Shown here piece after piece: positions 18,422 through 27,711 of a stretch of 64,000 bases of DNA. A program made the position numbers and the translations under genes. The DNA is from Clostridioides sp. GTDB taxonomy: Bacteria; Bacillota; Clostridia; Peptostreptococcales; Peptostreptococcaceae. Under the pieces are notes generated by a model. That model was given only the letters and a program-made list of their open reading frames with translations. It was not told the origin of the DNA and searched no databases. How positions within the stretch are numbered: position 1 is the stretch's first letter; each line of letters starts with the position of its first letter. The stretch covers positions 434,001 through 498,000 of the forward strand of contig JAISJN010000008.1 of the NCBI GenBank assembly GCA_031261505.1, in the 5' to 3' direction.

Positions 18422-18447
18422 CTTGGTATCTTAATTTTTTCAAGCTA

Positions 18448-19098
18448 TCAATCTGAAACAGACATCTTCTTTTCTATTAGACCAACCACCTTTGAAAGTG
18501 TGAATGTCAGTACAAAATAGATGAAGGCTGCAAGTATAAGTGGTGGAAATGCGTCATAAGTCGTATTTTTCACCATCATTGCAGAGAACATTATATCTGT
18601 CGCACCTATTACAGATACTATTGCAGATTCCTTTATCAATGCTATAAATTCATTTGCAAGTGTCGGTAATACATTTTTTAACGCCTGAGGTATTATTATA
18701 AACCTCATAGTCTGAGCGTAGTTAAGTCCTAAAGACCTGCTCGCCTCTACTTGACCACTGTCTATTGACTGTATTCCAGATCTGAATATCTCCGCTACAT
18801 ACGCACCTGAATTTACTGATAGGGCGAATACTGCCGCTTGAAACTCTGTGAAATTTATTCCAAACTGTGGTAGTGCAAAGAACACGATAAATATTTGAAC
18901 GTATACTGGTGTTCCCCTTATAACTTCTATATATATACTAGCGAGTATGTTGAAGATTTTATGCACAGATAATTTTCCCAAACATAAAACCAAACCTATT
19001 ATAACTCCAAATAACAACGCTACAAACGAAATCGAAACTGTAACGCCTATTCCCTTTAAAAATAATGGGAAATATTGTGGTAAAACTCCAAAATTCAT
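18448..19098 (-). CDS. Polar amino acid ABC transporter permease (HisM/GlnP type)
   Basis: 'IEVIRGTPVYVQIFIVFFALPQ', 'SGAYVAEIFRSGIQSIDSGQVEASRSLGLNYAQTMRFIIIPQALKNVLPTLANEFIALIKESAIVSVIG'. Confidence 0.95.
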   Translation of the reverse strand: MNFGVLPQYFPLFLKGIGVTVSISFVALLFGVIIGLVLCLGKLSVHKIFNILASIYIEVIRGTPVYVQIFIVFFALPQFGINFTEFQAAVFALSVNSGAYVAEIFRSGIQSIDSGQVEASRSLGLNYAQTMRFIIIPQALKNVLPTLANEFIALIKESAIVSVIGATDIMFSAMMVKNTTYDAFPPLILAAFIYFVLTFTLSKVVGLIEKKMSVSD

Positions 19099-19130
19099 AC
19101 TATCATCTCTTTCATTTCATATTTAAAAAT

Positions 19131-19967
19131 CTATTGTGCACTCTTTGATGCTAATGTAGTCATCTCATCGAGTGTTTTATCAAATTGACCGCTGTCTTTC
19201 ATATCTTTTATTACTTTATTTACAAGTTCTACGAATTCTTTATTGTTGTCTGCTTTTTTAATTGCAGCTGCCATACCTTCTTTTACATCCCCACCTACTG
19301 ATGAATTTGCAACTTTTACGTAATTGTATTGTTTAGCTGTTATGTTACCAACTAAGTCGTTTACAACTATTGCATCTATATTTCCGTTCTTAAGATCTAG
19401 AGCCAAGTCTGTAACTGCTGCTAATGATTTAGAATTAGCTACCTTAAGCTCATTTCTAACATATTGTTCTTGGATTGATCCCCTTTGAACTCCTACCTTG
19501 AGTTTCTTTAAATCTTCACCTGATTCAATCTTACCTGTGAAATCTTTCTTAACTAATACTACGTTCTTTGTTTCAAAATATAGATCCGAAAAATCTGTAG
19601 TCTTAACCCTGTCTGGTGACGGTGACATTGCTGATAAAACTATATCTATCTTGTCAGAATTTACAGCACCAATAAGTCCGTCGAAGTCCATTTTCTTGAT
19701 CTCTACTTTTACTCCTATCTCCTTAGCTATTGCCTCTCCTATAGCTGGGTCAACACCTTGTATTTTTTCTTTTCCGTTTTCCATCACTGGGAATTCAAAC
19801 GGTGGATAATCTGGGCTTAGACCCACTACTAATTTTCCATTTGATTTAATCTGGTCTAACTTTGTTTCAGAACTTCCTGATGAACATCCTACAACACCAA
19901 CTGCAAGTGCCATTACCAAACCTAAACCTACTAATTTTTTGATTGCCTTCATATTCGTACCCTCCAT
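19131..19967 (-). CDS. Amino acid ABC transporter substrate-binding lipoprotein
   Basis: Lipobox 'GVVGCSSGSS', SBP family 3 'LVVGLSPDYPPFEFPVMENGKEKIQGVDPAIGEAIAKEIGVKVEIKKMDFDGLIGAV'. Confidence 0.95.
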   Translation of the reverse strand: MEGTNMKAIKKLVGLGLVMALAVGVVGCSSGSSETKLDQIKSNGKLVVGLSPDYPPFEFPVMENGKEKIQGVDPAIGEAIAKEIGVKVEIKKMDFDGLIGAVNSDKIDIVLSAMSPSPDRVKTTDFSDLYFETKNVVLVKKDFTGKIESGEDLKKLKVGVQRGSIQEQYVRNELKVANSKSLAAVTDLALDLKNGNIDAIVVNDLVGNITAKQYNYVKVANSSVGGDVKEGMAAAIKKADNNKEFVELVNKVIKDMKDSGQFDKTLDEMTTLASKSAQ

Positions 19968-20033
19968 AATTTTAATTTTTTTCTTTTCAATCTAGCATTA
20001 TCAACTTTGATTTATTTTAAACTCAAATCAAAA

Positions 20034-20175
20034 AAATCCCTTAGTCTAATGACTAAGAGACGAATTTACCGCGTTACCACTCTTGTTGATAGATTTTCAC
20101 AATATCCCTGATAGTGTTGGTCGGATTATCGATTTTTCGGTCTACTGCTTAATTGGTAGACTTAAATCTTTGTAT
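20034..20175 (-). promoter_or_regulatory. Second, apparently Stem I-less T-box antiterminator/terminator module
   Basis: Minus strand: '...caacaagagtggtaacgcggtaaattcgtctcttagtcattagactaagggatttttttg', T-box core GAGTGGTAACGCGG plus terminator. Confidence 0.75.
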
Positions 20176-20176
20176 T

Positions 20177-20415
20177 AAAAAAGTCTCTCAGCCATTAGGC
20201 CAAGAGACGAATTATATCCGCGTTACCACTCTCATTGATAAGAAAACTTATCCTCTCAATCCCTTAAGGCGGGCTACCTATTATCATACTTAATTTCCGA
20301 TAATAATCTCCAAAGTTCTCTTCACATAATGCTATACCATCGGGCTCACACCAACCCCCGACTCGCTGAGATGTCACACCAGCTACTCTCTTCTTCATAG
20401 ACTTTAATTATTTAT
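20177..20415 (-). promoter_or_regulatory. T-box riboswitch upstream of the amino acid ABC transporter (specifier tentatively AGA/Arg)
   Basis: Minus strand: 'gaagaagagagtagctgg...gggggttggtgtgagcccgatgg...gtgaagagaactttggag ... aatgagagtggtaacgcgg ... gtctcttggcctaatggctgagagactttttt'. Confidence 0.85.
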
Positions 20416-20493
20416 TAATTAATTATTTGTTTCTTAATTTAATATGATTATACTTAGTTATCAGAACTTTGTCAACATATTTCAGAATTTATT

Positions 20494-20838
20494 TTAATTT
20501 TTTTCACTTGCCTTCGCTGGATTTACGCCAACTTCCACCTCTTCACCAATGTCCATGCCAGCTTCTGCATCCCTGATTCTATCCAGCCTCTTATTTCGAT
20601 AGTAGAATAAGGTGTCGACCAAAACCATCAGAATATTGATTATATATAAAACCAAAACAATGTCCCTACTGTATACAAGCTTGTTTATAATCCCAGATAT
20701 GTAGCCTATGATTACTACCCATTGAAACATTCCACTCTTTCCCTTTGCAGTCCTCGATTTAACCGATTTGTAAATGTTTACCGGCCATGCGAAACCAAAG
20801 CTAGCCAACATACCGATTTCAAAAATACTAAAATGCAC
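20494..20838 (-). CDS. PQ-loop/SemiSWEET-like small membrane protein, tentative
   Basis: 'FGFAWPVNIYKSVKSRTAKGKSGMFQWVVIIGYISGIINKLVYSRDIVLVLYIINILMVLVDTLFYYRNKRLD'. Confidence 0.5.
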   Translation of the reverse strand: MHFSIFEIGMLASFGFAWPVNIYKSVKSRTAKGKSGMFQWVVIIGYISGIINKLVYSRDIVLVLYIINILMVLVDTLFYYRNKRLDRIRDAEAGMDIGEEVEVGVNPAKASEKN

Positions 20839-20950
20839 AATTATACCCCCTCTTATTTTATTGAGGAATACGTTTGGCAGGTCGATAAAGTCAGCGTATC
20901 TCTCAACTTATCTTTAATGAATCTCTAACTTTTTCTAACTCTCAACAGCT

Positions 20951-21004
20951 AATATTTAAATGGTGATTCAATGTCTCAGTGAGGGTTTACCCCTCACTTC
21001 AAAC
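20951..21004 (-). repeat. Dispersed intergenic repeat, 3'-half copy E
   Basis: Reverse complement gtttgaagtgaggggtaaaccctcactgagacattgaatcaccatttaaatatt matches the second hairpin and 3' tail of copies A and B. Confidence 0.6.
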
Positions 21005-21053
21005 AATCCATAATTTACTACAATATTTATTATAGTACTTTTATCTTAAAAGT

Positions 21054-22961
21054 CTAGGACTTATCTTCATTTAATTTTAGTTTTTCGACCTTTTTCTTTT
21101 TCGTCTCAGAAATAAATATAGATTCTTCAACGAGTTTACCAAATTTATAATGTGGCGAACTTATGAGCAGACTTTCTTTAGCCCTCGTTATTGCTACGTA
21201 GAAGAGTCTTCTCTCTTCTTCAACGTGGCTCTCGCTCATCTCTGTACCCTTTTCACCTTGGTACGGAATTGTCTTTTCATCGACTCCTATGATATATACA
21301 TGTCTGAATTCAAGACCTTTGGCACTGTGCATAGTCGTCAGTACAACCCCTCTATCTGCATCTTTTACAACCCTCTTCGCAGCGAGTTCCTTTTTCACCG
21401 ACTTTATATGCTCTAAAAACTCTGGTATAGTCTTGTATTTTTTAGATGAAGACTCAAATTCATTTAATATATCCGTAAGATCCTTCACCCTGAGCTTCTT
21501 GTCATTGCAGTAGTCTAGGATGTATCTGTCGTAGTCCAAGGTCGACCTTATATAAGATATTGCGTAAGAAGGAGCCAATCCCTTTACATAATGCAGGTCT
21601 GCATCTAAATCTTCCACAGTCTCTATTTGAATTTGTTTTAAGTCGCAGTCTGTCGTCAATGAATATAGAAAGTCATTGCTGCTTTTAGCCTTGCTGATAG
21701 CTTCCCTAGACAAATATCTAAACGGGCGGTTTATAATTCTAACCCAGTCGTCATTCGTGCTCACTTCACTAGCTATCTTTAAGTAGGATATCAGATCTCT
21801 GCAGGCCCAATGATCGTAAATTCCAACCTGTATATCCTTAACCGAGAAATCTATTCTCATATCTATCAAGGTATCTATAAATGCTCTGGACTGGATATTA
21901 TTTCTATAAATTATTGCAAAATCCGAAAACTCAGCTTCCCCACTCGATACTTTTTTGTTGATGTCGTTTACGATGTAGTTTGCCTCCTCTTCAGAATCCT
22001 TTGGCTCTATAAAGGCTACTCTTCCACCCATTCCTAGATATGGCTTTATGCTCTTATCGTACCTGTTGACATTATGTCCTATGAGGTTGTTTCCAGCTGT
22101 GATTATCTCGCTATTCGACCTGTAGTTTATATCGAGTACTATTCTATTGCTTCCTTCAAAGTATTTCTCGAACTCTAGAAGGAAATCCGGTCTTGAGCCT
22201 CTGAATCCGTAAATACTCTGGTCCTCGTCTCCAACTACAAACAGGTTATTCTCTGGTAAAGTTATTAGTTTTATCACTTCAAATTGGACATTATTTATAT
22301 CCTGAAATTCATCTACCAATACATACTTATACGACATTCTTACTGTGTCTAACGCCCTTTTATTCGCTCTTAGCAACTCGTATGTCATAATCAACATATC
22401 GTCGAAATCTATCTTTTTTATCTCGTGTTTAAACATTTCATACTTATTGTATATGCTTTCAAATACACTTTTGTCAAACAATTCTGAATCGAAGTCCCTA
22501 GGATGCATGAGCTCGTTTTTTACATATGATATCTCTGTTATAACCCGTCCCAACATTTCACCGTCATCTGCTTCTTTTAACCCTAGGCTCTTCATAATTG
22601 TACTGACCGCCTTGAGTTTCACTTTTTCATCTATAAGGCTGTTGAGTTCATATCCAGAAAAATACCTCAATATCTTGAAAAATACAGAATGGAAGGTTCC
22701 GAAGTTTACCCTTCTTATTCTGCTGTCAGCTGTAATTGACAGAGTCCTTTTTTTCATTTCTTGAGATGAAGCCTTTGTAAAGCTTATAGCGAGTATCGAC
22801 CTCGGATTTATCCCCTTATTTATTACTAAATTAGCTATCCTGTGAGATATAGTCCTCGTCTTTCCAGATCCTGGGCCAGCTACTACCAAACACGGTCCGT
22901 CCACGTGGGCTACTGCTTTTTTTTGATTCTCGTTTAACCCTTCGGTTAAATTTACTGCCAT
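21054..22961 (-). CDS. UvrD/PcrA-like superfamily 1 DNA helicase (short form)
   Basis: 'LNENQKKAVAHVDGPCLVVAGPGSGKTRTISHRI', 'VDEFQDINNVQFEVI', 'VGDEDQSIYGFRGSRPDF', 'TMHSAKGLEFRHVYIIG', 'EERRLFYVAITRAKESL'. Confidence 0.95.
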   Translation of the reverse strand: MAVNLTEGLNENQKKAVAHVDGPCLVVAGPGSGKTRTISHRIANLVINKGINPRSILAISFTKASSQEMKKRTLSITADSRIRRVNFGTFHSVFFKILRYFSGYELNSLIDEKVKLKAVSTIMKSLGLKEADDGEMLGRVITEISYVKNELMHPRDFDSELFDKSVFESIYNKYEMFKHEIKKIDFDDMLIMTYELLRANKRALDTVRMSYKYVLVDEFQDINNVQFEVIKLITLPENNLFVVGDEDQSIYGFRGSRPDFLLEFEKYFEGSNRIVLDINYRSNSEIITAGNNLIGHNVNRYDKSIKPYLGMGGRVAFIEPKDSEEEANYIVNDINKKVSSGEAEFSDFAIIYRNNIQSRAFIDTLIDMRIDFSVKDIQVGIYDHWACRDLISYLKIASEVSTNDDWVRIINRPFRYLSREAISKAKSSNDFLYSLTTDCDLKQIQIETVEDLDADLHYVKGLAPSYAISYIRSTLDYDRYILDYCNDKKLRVKDLTDILNEFESSSKKYKTIPEFLEHIKSVKKELAAKRVVKDADRGVVLTTMHSAKGLEFRHVYIIGVDEKTIPYQGEKGTEMSESHVEEERRLFYVAITRAKESLLISSPHYKFGKLVEESIFISETKKKKVEKLKLNEDKS

Positions 22962-23003
22962 CTTTTCACCTTCTTAAATACTAAATACTGCTGGTTACAC
23001 AGC

Positions 23004-23489
23004 TTATTCCGCCTGCCATCCCTTGCATACATCCACCCATTTCACAGAGTTTGAGTATTTTTCAAGTTCTGGTATAGTAAGCTCTATAGCGCTGTTGTCA
23101 CTTCCACATGCCGGGAAGACAGTCCCAAATCTCCTTAGCGATTCATCTTGGTATACTGTCACGCCTTCGTTCACCCCAAATGGGCAGACCCCGCCTACAC
23201 CGTGGCCTGTTATTTCTTCTACGTCCTCGAAGGGTATCATCTTAGCCTTTGCTTTGAATTCGGACTTGTATTTTTTATTATCTATCTTTGCATCACCTGC
23301 TGCAACTATCAATATACATTTATCGTCCACTAGAAATGATAATGTCTTTGCTATTCTCTCCGGTTCACATCCAACTGCCTGAGCTGCTAGCTCTACTGTT
23401 GCACTAGACTTTTCAAATTCCATTATCTTATCTTCTATTCCAAATGATTTAAAGTACTCTCTTACTTTCTGTATGGCCATTAACAACAC
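23004..23489 (-). CDS. YbaK/EbsC-family aminoacyl-tRNA deacylase
   Basis: 'SSATVELAAQAVGCEPERIAKTLSFLVDDKCILIVAAGDAKIDNKKYK', 'GHGVGGVCPFGVNEGVTVYQDESL'. Confidence 0.92.
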   Translation of the reverse strand: MLLMAIQKVREYFKSFGIEDKIMEFEKSSATVELAAQAVGCEPERIAKTLSFLVDDKCILIVAAGDAKIDNKKYKSEFKAKAKMIPFEDVEEITGHGVGGVCPFGVNEGVTVYQDESLRRFGTVFPACGSDNSAIELTIPELEKYSNSVKWVDVCKGWQAE

Positions 23490-23592
23490 CCCTTCCTATT
23501 TATCTTTCGCTTTAGTATTTATTATAACAAAAATACAGACATAATCACAGACGACAAAAAATTGGCCTTAGTATTCTAGACCAATTTTTTGT

Positions 23593-23695
23593 TATTTAAA
23601 TGCTTATTCACCAATTTCAGTTTGGGATTTCAACCACATTAAAATGAGATTTATACCCGACACCTATAGCGATTGTGAGATTTATCTAAAGTTAA
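23593..23695 (-). repeat. Dispersed two-hairpin intergenic repeat, copy C
   Basis: Reverse complement taactttagataaatctcacaatcgctataggtgtcgggtataaatctcattttaatgtggttgaaatcccaaactgaaattggtgaataagcatttaaat aligns with copies at 17491 and 63270. Confidence 0.8.
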
Positions 23696-23696
23696 A

Positions 23697-24512
23697 TTAT
23701 CTGTTCACTTCAGATTTTGCGAACGCTACTGTTCCGATTACCAAAAACATCAATGTAAGTCCCGTCAAAACCGCTGCATTTACAAATGGATTGAAGAGTA
23801 CTACCTTTGAATACTCTTTAGTTCCAGCATAAAATACCGACCTTGCCAAGTCCAGACTGTATGTCATAGGCATCATCCTGCTCAGCACGTACAGCACTCC
23901 CTTTGAATGGTTGATTGGAATAATTGCACCACTCAAAAACATCTGAGGCATAACGACGATACTTACCAATATATTTGCGACCTTATCGCTCTTAACGAAT
24001 CCAACTATAGCCATACCAACCGCACCTGCTGATAGACATATAAAAGGAGATAATGCCAAGAACGATAATATCTGGCTAAAACTGAAATTTATCCTCATGA
24101 TCAACGCCACGATTATCGTTCCGACTAGCTGTAATAATGCTTGAAACGACGCTCCTAATATCTTTCCTATTACTATCGAATATCTAGAAACTGGTGATAT
24201 CATCATCTCTTGAGTGAAATCTTGCGTTCTATCTTGAATTAACGAGGTAACCCCCATTGTAGTCCCCATGAACAAGAGATTTACCATCATCCCTATCATC
24301 ATATACTGGCCATAATCAAAGCCTAGACCTCCAGCCATATTCTGTGACAAACTTCCTCCAAGCATTCCCATCATTATTATAGGCATGAGTAAATTCATCG
24401 CCAACATCTGAGGTGTTTTTACTGCGTACGTTATATCTCTAGCAGCTACTGTAACTACTGCGTTTATTTCATGAGCTATCCTTGTCATCTCAATTTTACC
24501 TCCGTCCTTCAT
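23697..24512 (-). CDS. ABC-2 type transporter permease
   Basis: 'MGVTSLIQDRTQDFTQEMMISPVSRYSIVIGKILGASFQALLQL', 'MPQMFLSGAIIPINHSKGVLYVLSRMMPMTYSLDLARSVFY'. Confidence 0.92.
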   Translation of the reverse strand: MKDGGKIEMTRIAHEINAVVTVAARDITYAVKTPQMLAMNLLMPIIMMGMLGGSLSQNMAGGLGFDYGQYMMIGMMVNLLFMGTTMGVTSLIQDRTQDFTQEMMISPVSRYSIVIGKILGASFQALLQLVGTIIVALIMRINFSFSQILSFLALSPFICLSAGAVGMAIVGFVKSDKVANILVSIVVMPQMFLSGAIIPINHSKGVLYVLSRMMPMTYSLDLARSVFYAGTKEYSKVVLFNPFVNAAVLTGLTLMFLVIGTVAFAKSEVNR

Positions 24513-24560
24513 TTCTTAATTATTTATTCTTAATTTCCCATTCTTTATTGCTTGATCGCT

Positions 24561-24640
24561 TATTCTCGATTACTTAGTCTTAATTATTCATTCTAGATCG
24601 CCTATTCTCGATTACTTAGTCTTAATTATTCATTCTCAAT
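24561..24640. repeat. 42-bp tandem repeat, 2 units, between the ABC exporter genes
   Basis: tattctcgattacttagtcttaattattcattct at 24561-24594 and again at 24603-24636; degenerate flanking units. Confidence 0.85.
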
Positions 24641-24687
24641 CGCTCATTCTCGATCTCTCGATTGCTTATTATTAAGAATAGTTTTAA

Positions 24688-25692
24688 TCATAGACTCAAC
24701 ACGTTATCTAATCTAGTCTGTTTTTTTGATGACTGCTCTAATAACTCAAAATACGCATCTTCCAAAGACGGCTCGTGTATCTTTAATGTAGTTAGCTTAC
24801 TATCTAAGTTTATGATTATCTCTTGAGCCTGCAAATTTTTACACGATACTCTTACTTCCTTATCCACAATTGGATTGAGATTCATATTTTTTAATTCTTC
24901 AACCAATCTGCCCCTGTCATCCGAATTTAATATCAGTTCTCTTTTTAGTAGTTTTTCCTTTAGCCTATCCGGAGAACCGCTAAATTCCATTTCTCCGTTA
25001 TTTATTATACATACCTTGTCGACATTCTCTGCCTCATCGATATAATGTGTTGTCAAAAATACAGTAGTACCAAATTCCTTCCTTATTCCCTGAATGTACT
25101 CCCAAAGTGACTTTCTGCTGACTGCGTCTAGCCCCTGAGTTGGCTCGTCTAAAAACAGTACTTTTGGAGTATGGATTAAGCTTCTAATTATCTCCAACTT
25201 CCTCTGCATTCCACCAGACATCTTTCCAATTGCTTGAAACAAACTATCTCCTATTCCGACTATATCCGCCAGTTCTACAACCCTCTTCCTATATTCTGCT
25301 GGCATCATTTTAAATGTTGGTCTGTATGGGTACATTCCATATAGGCAGGCGTGGAATCTTATATTTTCCTCCGCTGATAACGCCTTGTCTAAACTTGGTT
25401 TTTGAAATATTATACCTACATTTTCCCTTATCTTCTTCATATCCTTATCTAAATCGTATCCCGCTATTTCTACCCTGCCAGATGTCTTGCTAAGGGTAGT
25501 AGTCAGTATAGATATAGTAGTAGTCTTCCCCGCACCATTTGGCCCTAGGAAGGCAAAGAATTCTCCCTCATCTACGTGGAAGTCTACCCCCCTTACGGAT
25601 GGCTCTTCAGCCTTATTGTATCGCTTTACCAGATTTTCTACTTTGATTATTTCATTCACGTTTCTAACACCTCCATCAACTGATACCACCAT
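24688..25692 (-). CDS. ABC transporter ATP-binding protein (DrrA/multidrug exporter type)
   Basis: 'FLGPNGAGKTTTISILTTTLSKTSGRVEIAGYDL', 'KMSGGMQRKLEIIRSLIHTPKVLFLDEPTQGLD'. Confidence 0.95.
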   Translation of the reverse strand: MVVSVDGGVRNVNEIIKVENLVKRYNKAEEPSVRGVDFHVDEGEFFAFLGPNGAGKTTTISILTTTLSKTSGRVEIAGYDLDKDMKKIRENVGIIFQKPSLDKALSAEENIRFHACLYGMYPYRPTFKMMPAEYRKRVVELADIVGIGDSLFQAIGKMSGGMQRKLEIIRSLIHTPKVLFLDEPTQGLDAVSRKSLWEYIQGIRKEFGTTVFLTTHYIDEAENVDKVCIINNGEMEFSGSPDRLKEKLLKRELILNSDDRGRLVEELKNMNLNPIVDKEVRVSCKNLQAQEIIINLDSKLTTLKIHEPSLEDAYFELLEQSSKKQTRLDNVLSL

Positions 25693-25751
25693 TGTATTGG
25701 AGATTTATAAACTCAAAATAAACTTTGTATAAACTAAATTTAAACTTATAT

Positions 25752-26855
25752 CTACAACAGCACCTTGAACCTAGTTCCCTTGCCAACTTCACTTTCTACT
25801 TCGATTTCTCCTCCGTGAATTTCAACTATCTTCTTGACTAGTGATAGCCCCAGTCCACTTCCCCCAAGAGATCTATCTCTAGATTTATCCGCCTTGTAGA
25901 ATCTCTCAAATACATGGACCCTGTCCTCATCAGAAATACCCACACCCTCATCAGATATTTCTAAATGTATTTTTTTATTTTCTTCAACCTTATGTGAATT
26001 TGTTTTTTTAGCAGAATCTATTCTCCACAACCTTATTCTTATTTTCCCACCGTAATTGGAAAATTTAATTGCATTGTGAATAAGATTGATCCACACTTGT
26101 GCCAATAGTTCTTCATCTGCAAATATATCTACACTCTCAATATCTATATCAAATTCTATATCTTTCTTCGACCATTGAGGCTCTAACATCAACACTGCAT
26201 TTTGAATCTGCCTATCTAATCTAAATCCACTCGCATTTATATTTATCTCTTCTGATTCCAATTTAGAAAGCTTCAACATGTTATCGCTTAACTTTGAGAG
26301 CCTCCTGCTTTCAGTTTCTATTATGTCAATATAATGTAGTCTATCGGACTCATTTATGTTTTCATTTCTAAGCAATGACGCAAACCCGCTTATAGACGTC
26401 AGAGGAGACTGTATTTCATGTGAAACATTTGAGATAAACTCCTGTCTCAATGTCTCCATAGTTCCAAGCTCTTTAGCCATTTTATTCACACTTTCAACCA
26501 TCTCTGAAAATGGATGTTCTCGTCCATGGATTGGTACAAATACATCAAAATTACCACTCGCCACTTTTTCGATTGCCGATATCAGCTCTGACTGAAGTGG
26601 AAGTGGTCTATTGAAATATTTAACCGATAAACTGATTATGATTTTGAATACAAGCATAAATATCAATATTCCTATAAATCCAGATAACATATGTGATGTT
26701 AATGGTTTGGGATTATCAAATTTTAATAGAATAAATTGAGATATATAGTAACCTATTACTAAACATGCCAATACAACCAGTATCATCGCCACCGCACCCA
26801 TTGTATGCACTAAAAAATGTTTCAGCTGCGATATTTCTTTATTATCTAAGCTCAT
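25752..26855 (-). CDS. Sensor histidine kinase (HAMP-like, HisKA, HATPase)
   Basis: 'FISNVSHEIQSPLTSISGFASLLRNE', 'WINLIHNAIKFSNYGGKI', 'DEGVGISDED', 'GGSGLGLSLVKKIVEIHGG'. Confidence 0.95.
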   Translation of the reverse strand: MSLDNKEISQLKHFLVHTMGAVAMILVVLACLVIGYYISQFILLKFDNPKPLTSHMLSGFIGILIFMLVFKIIISLSVKYFNRPLPLQSELISAIEKVASGNFDVFVPIHGREHPFSEMVESVNKMAKELGTMETLRQEFISNVSHEIQSPLTSISGFASLLRNENINESDRLHYIDIIETESRRLSKLSDNMLKLSKLESEEININASGFRLDRQIQNAVLMLEPQWSKKDIEFDIDIESVDIFADEELLAQVWINLIHNAIKFSNYGGKIRIRLWRIDSAKKTNSHKVEENKKIHLEISDEGVGISDEDRVHVFERFYKADKSRDRSLGGSGLGLSLVKKIVEIHGGEIEVESEVGKGTRFKVLL

Positions 26856-27532
26856 CTTACCTCCTCCAGTCTATAACCCAAGCCTCTTACCGTCGATATC
26901 TTAAGTCCGCATTCTTCAGCCTTGAATTTATCCCTAAGTCTATTAATGTGGACATCCAGGGTACGCTCGTTTCCGTCAAAATCATATCCCCAGACCTCTT
27001 CTATCAGTGTATCCCTTGTCAGCGTCCTTCCAACTGAATTTGCTAGGGTATACAATAGTTCAAATTCCTTCAATGGAAGTTCAATCCTATCTTCCCCAAA
27101 ATTCACAATGTAAGACTCTTTATCTATCTCAATTCTACCAACTCGAATGGACTTCGATGATAAAATATTATATCTTTTTAATAATGCCTTCACTCTTACT
27201 ATTAGTTCAGCCGACTCAAATGGCTTCACCATATAGTCGTCAGCACCTAGGTTAAATCCCCTTACTTTATCAGCTATGTCGTACTTTGCTGTAAGCATTA
27301 AAACTGGAATCTCATCGTGGTATTTTCTAAATAGCTCTAAAAATTCAAAACCGTCCATATCTGGCATCATTATATCTAGAATACAGAGGTCGACTCTTTC
27401 AGTTGATATTTTTGCAAGTGCAGCTCTTCCATTTTTTGATTCTACTACTTCGTATTCACCTGTCTTAGTCAATAATGTCATGAGTAACTCCCTGATATAT
27501 GGGTCATCGTCTATTACCATTATTCTATTCAC
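26852..27532 (-). CDS. OmpR-family response regulator
   Basis: 'IMVIDDDPYIRELL', 'CILDIMMPDMDGFEFL', 'LMLTAKYD', C-terminal winged helix 'RTLDVHINRLRDKF'. Confidence 0.96.
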   Translation of the reverse strand: MNRIMVIDDDPYIRELLMTLLTKTGEYEVVESKNGRAALAKISTERVDLCILDIMMPDMDGFEFLELFRKYHDEIPVLMLTAKYDIADKVRGFNLGADDYMVKPFESAELIVRVKALLKRYNILSSKSIRVGRIEIDKESYIVNFGEDRIELPLKEFELLYTLANSVGRTLTRDTLIEEVWGYDFDGNERTLDVHINRLRDKFKAEECGLKISTVRGLGYRLEEVR

Positions 27533-27711
27533 AGCAATCCCTCCTACGCAATATATACTTAAATTATATACTGCAATTGTAAACTATGCATAAATTCACC
27601 TGATTTAAATTCAATTGCATACGTTTATTTTACACTTCAATCTCTGTTTTGCATATAAATTAAAAAAGACGCCCTCCACCTATAGTTGTGGGGGACATCT
27701 TCTTCAAATTA

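Noticed and set aside
20034-20060. Initially read as a simple terminator
   Set aside because: The adjacent GAGTGGTAACGCGG core shows it belongs to a T-box antiterminator/terminator, so it is reported as such.
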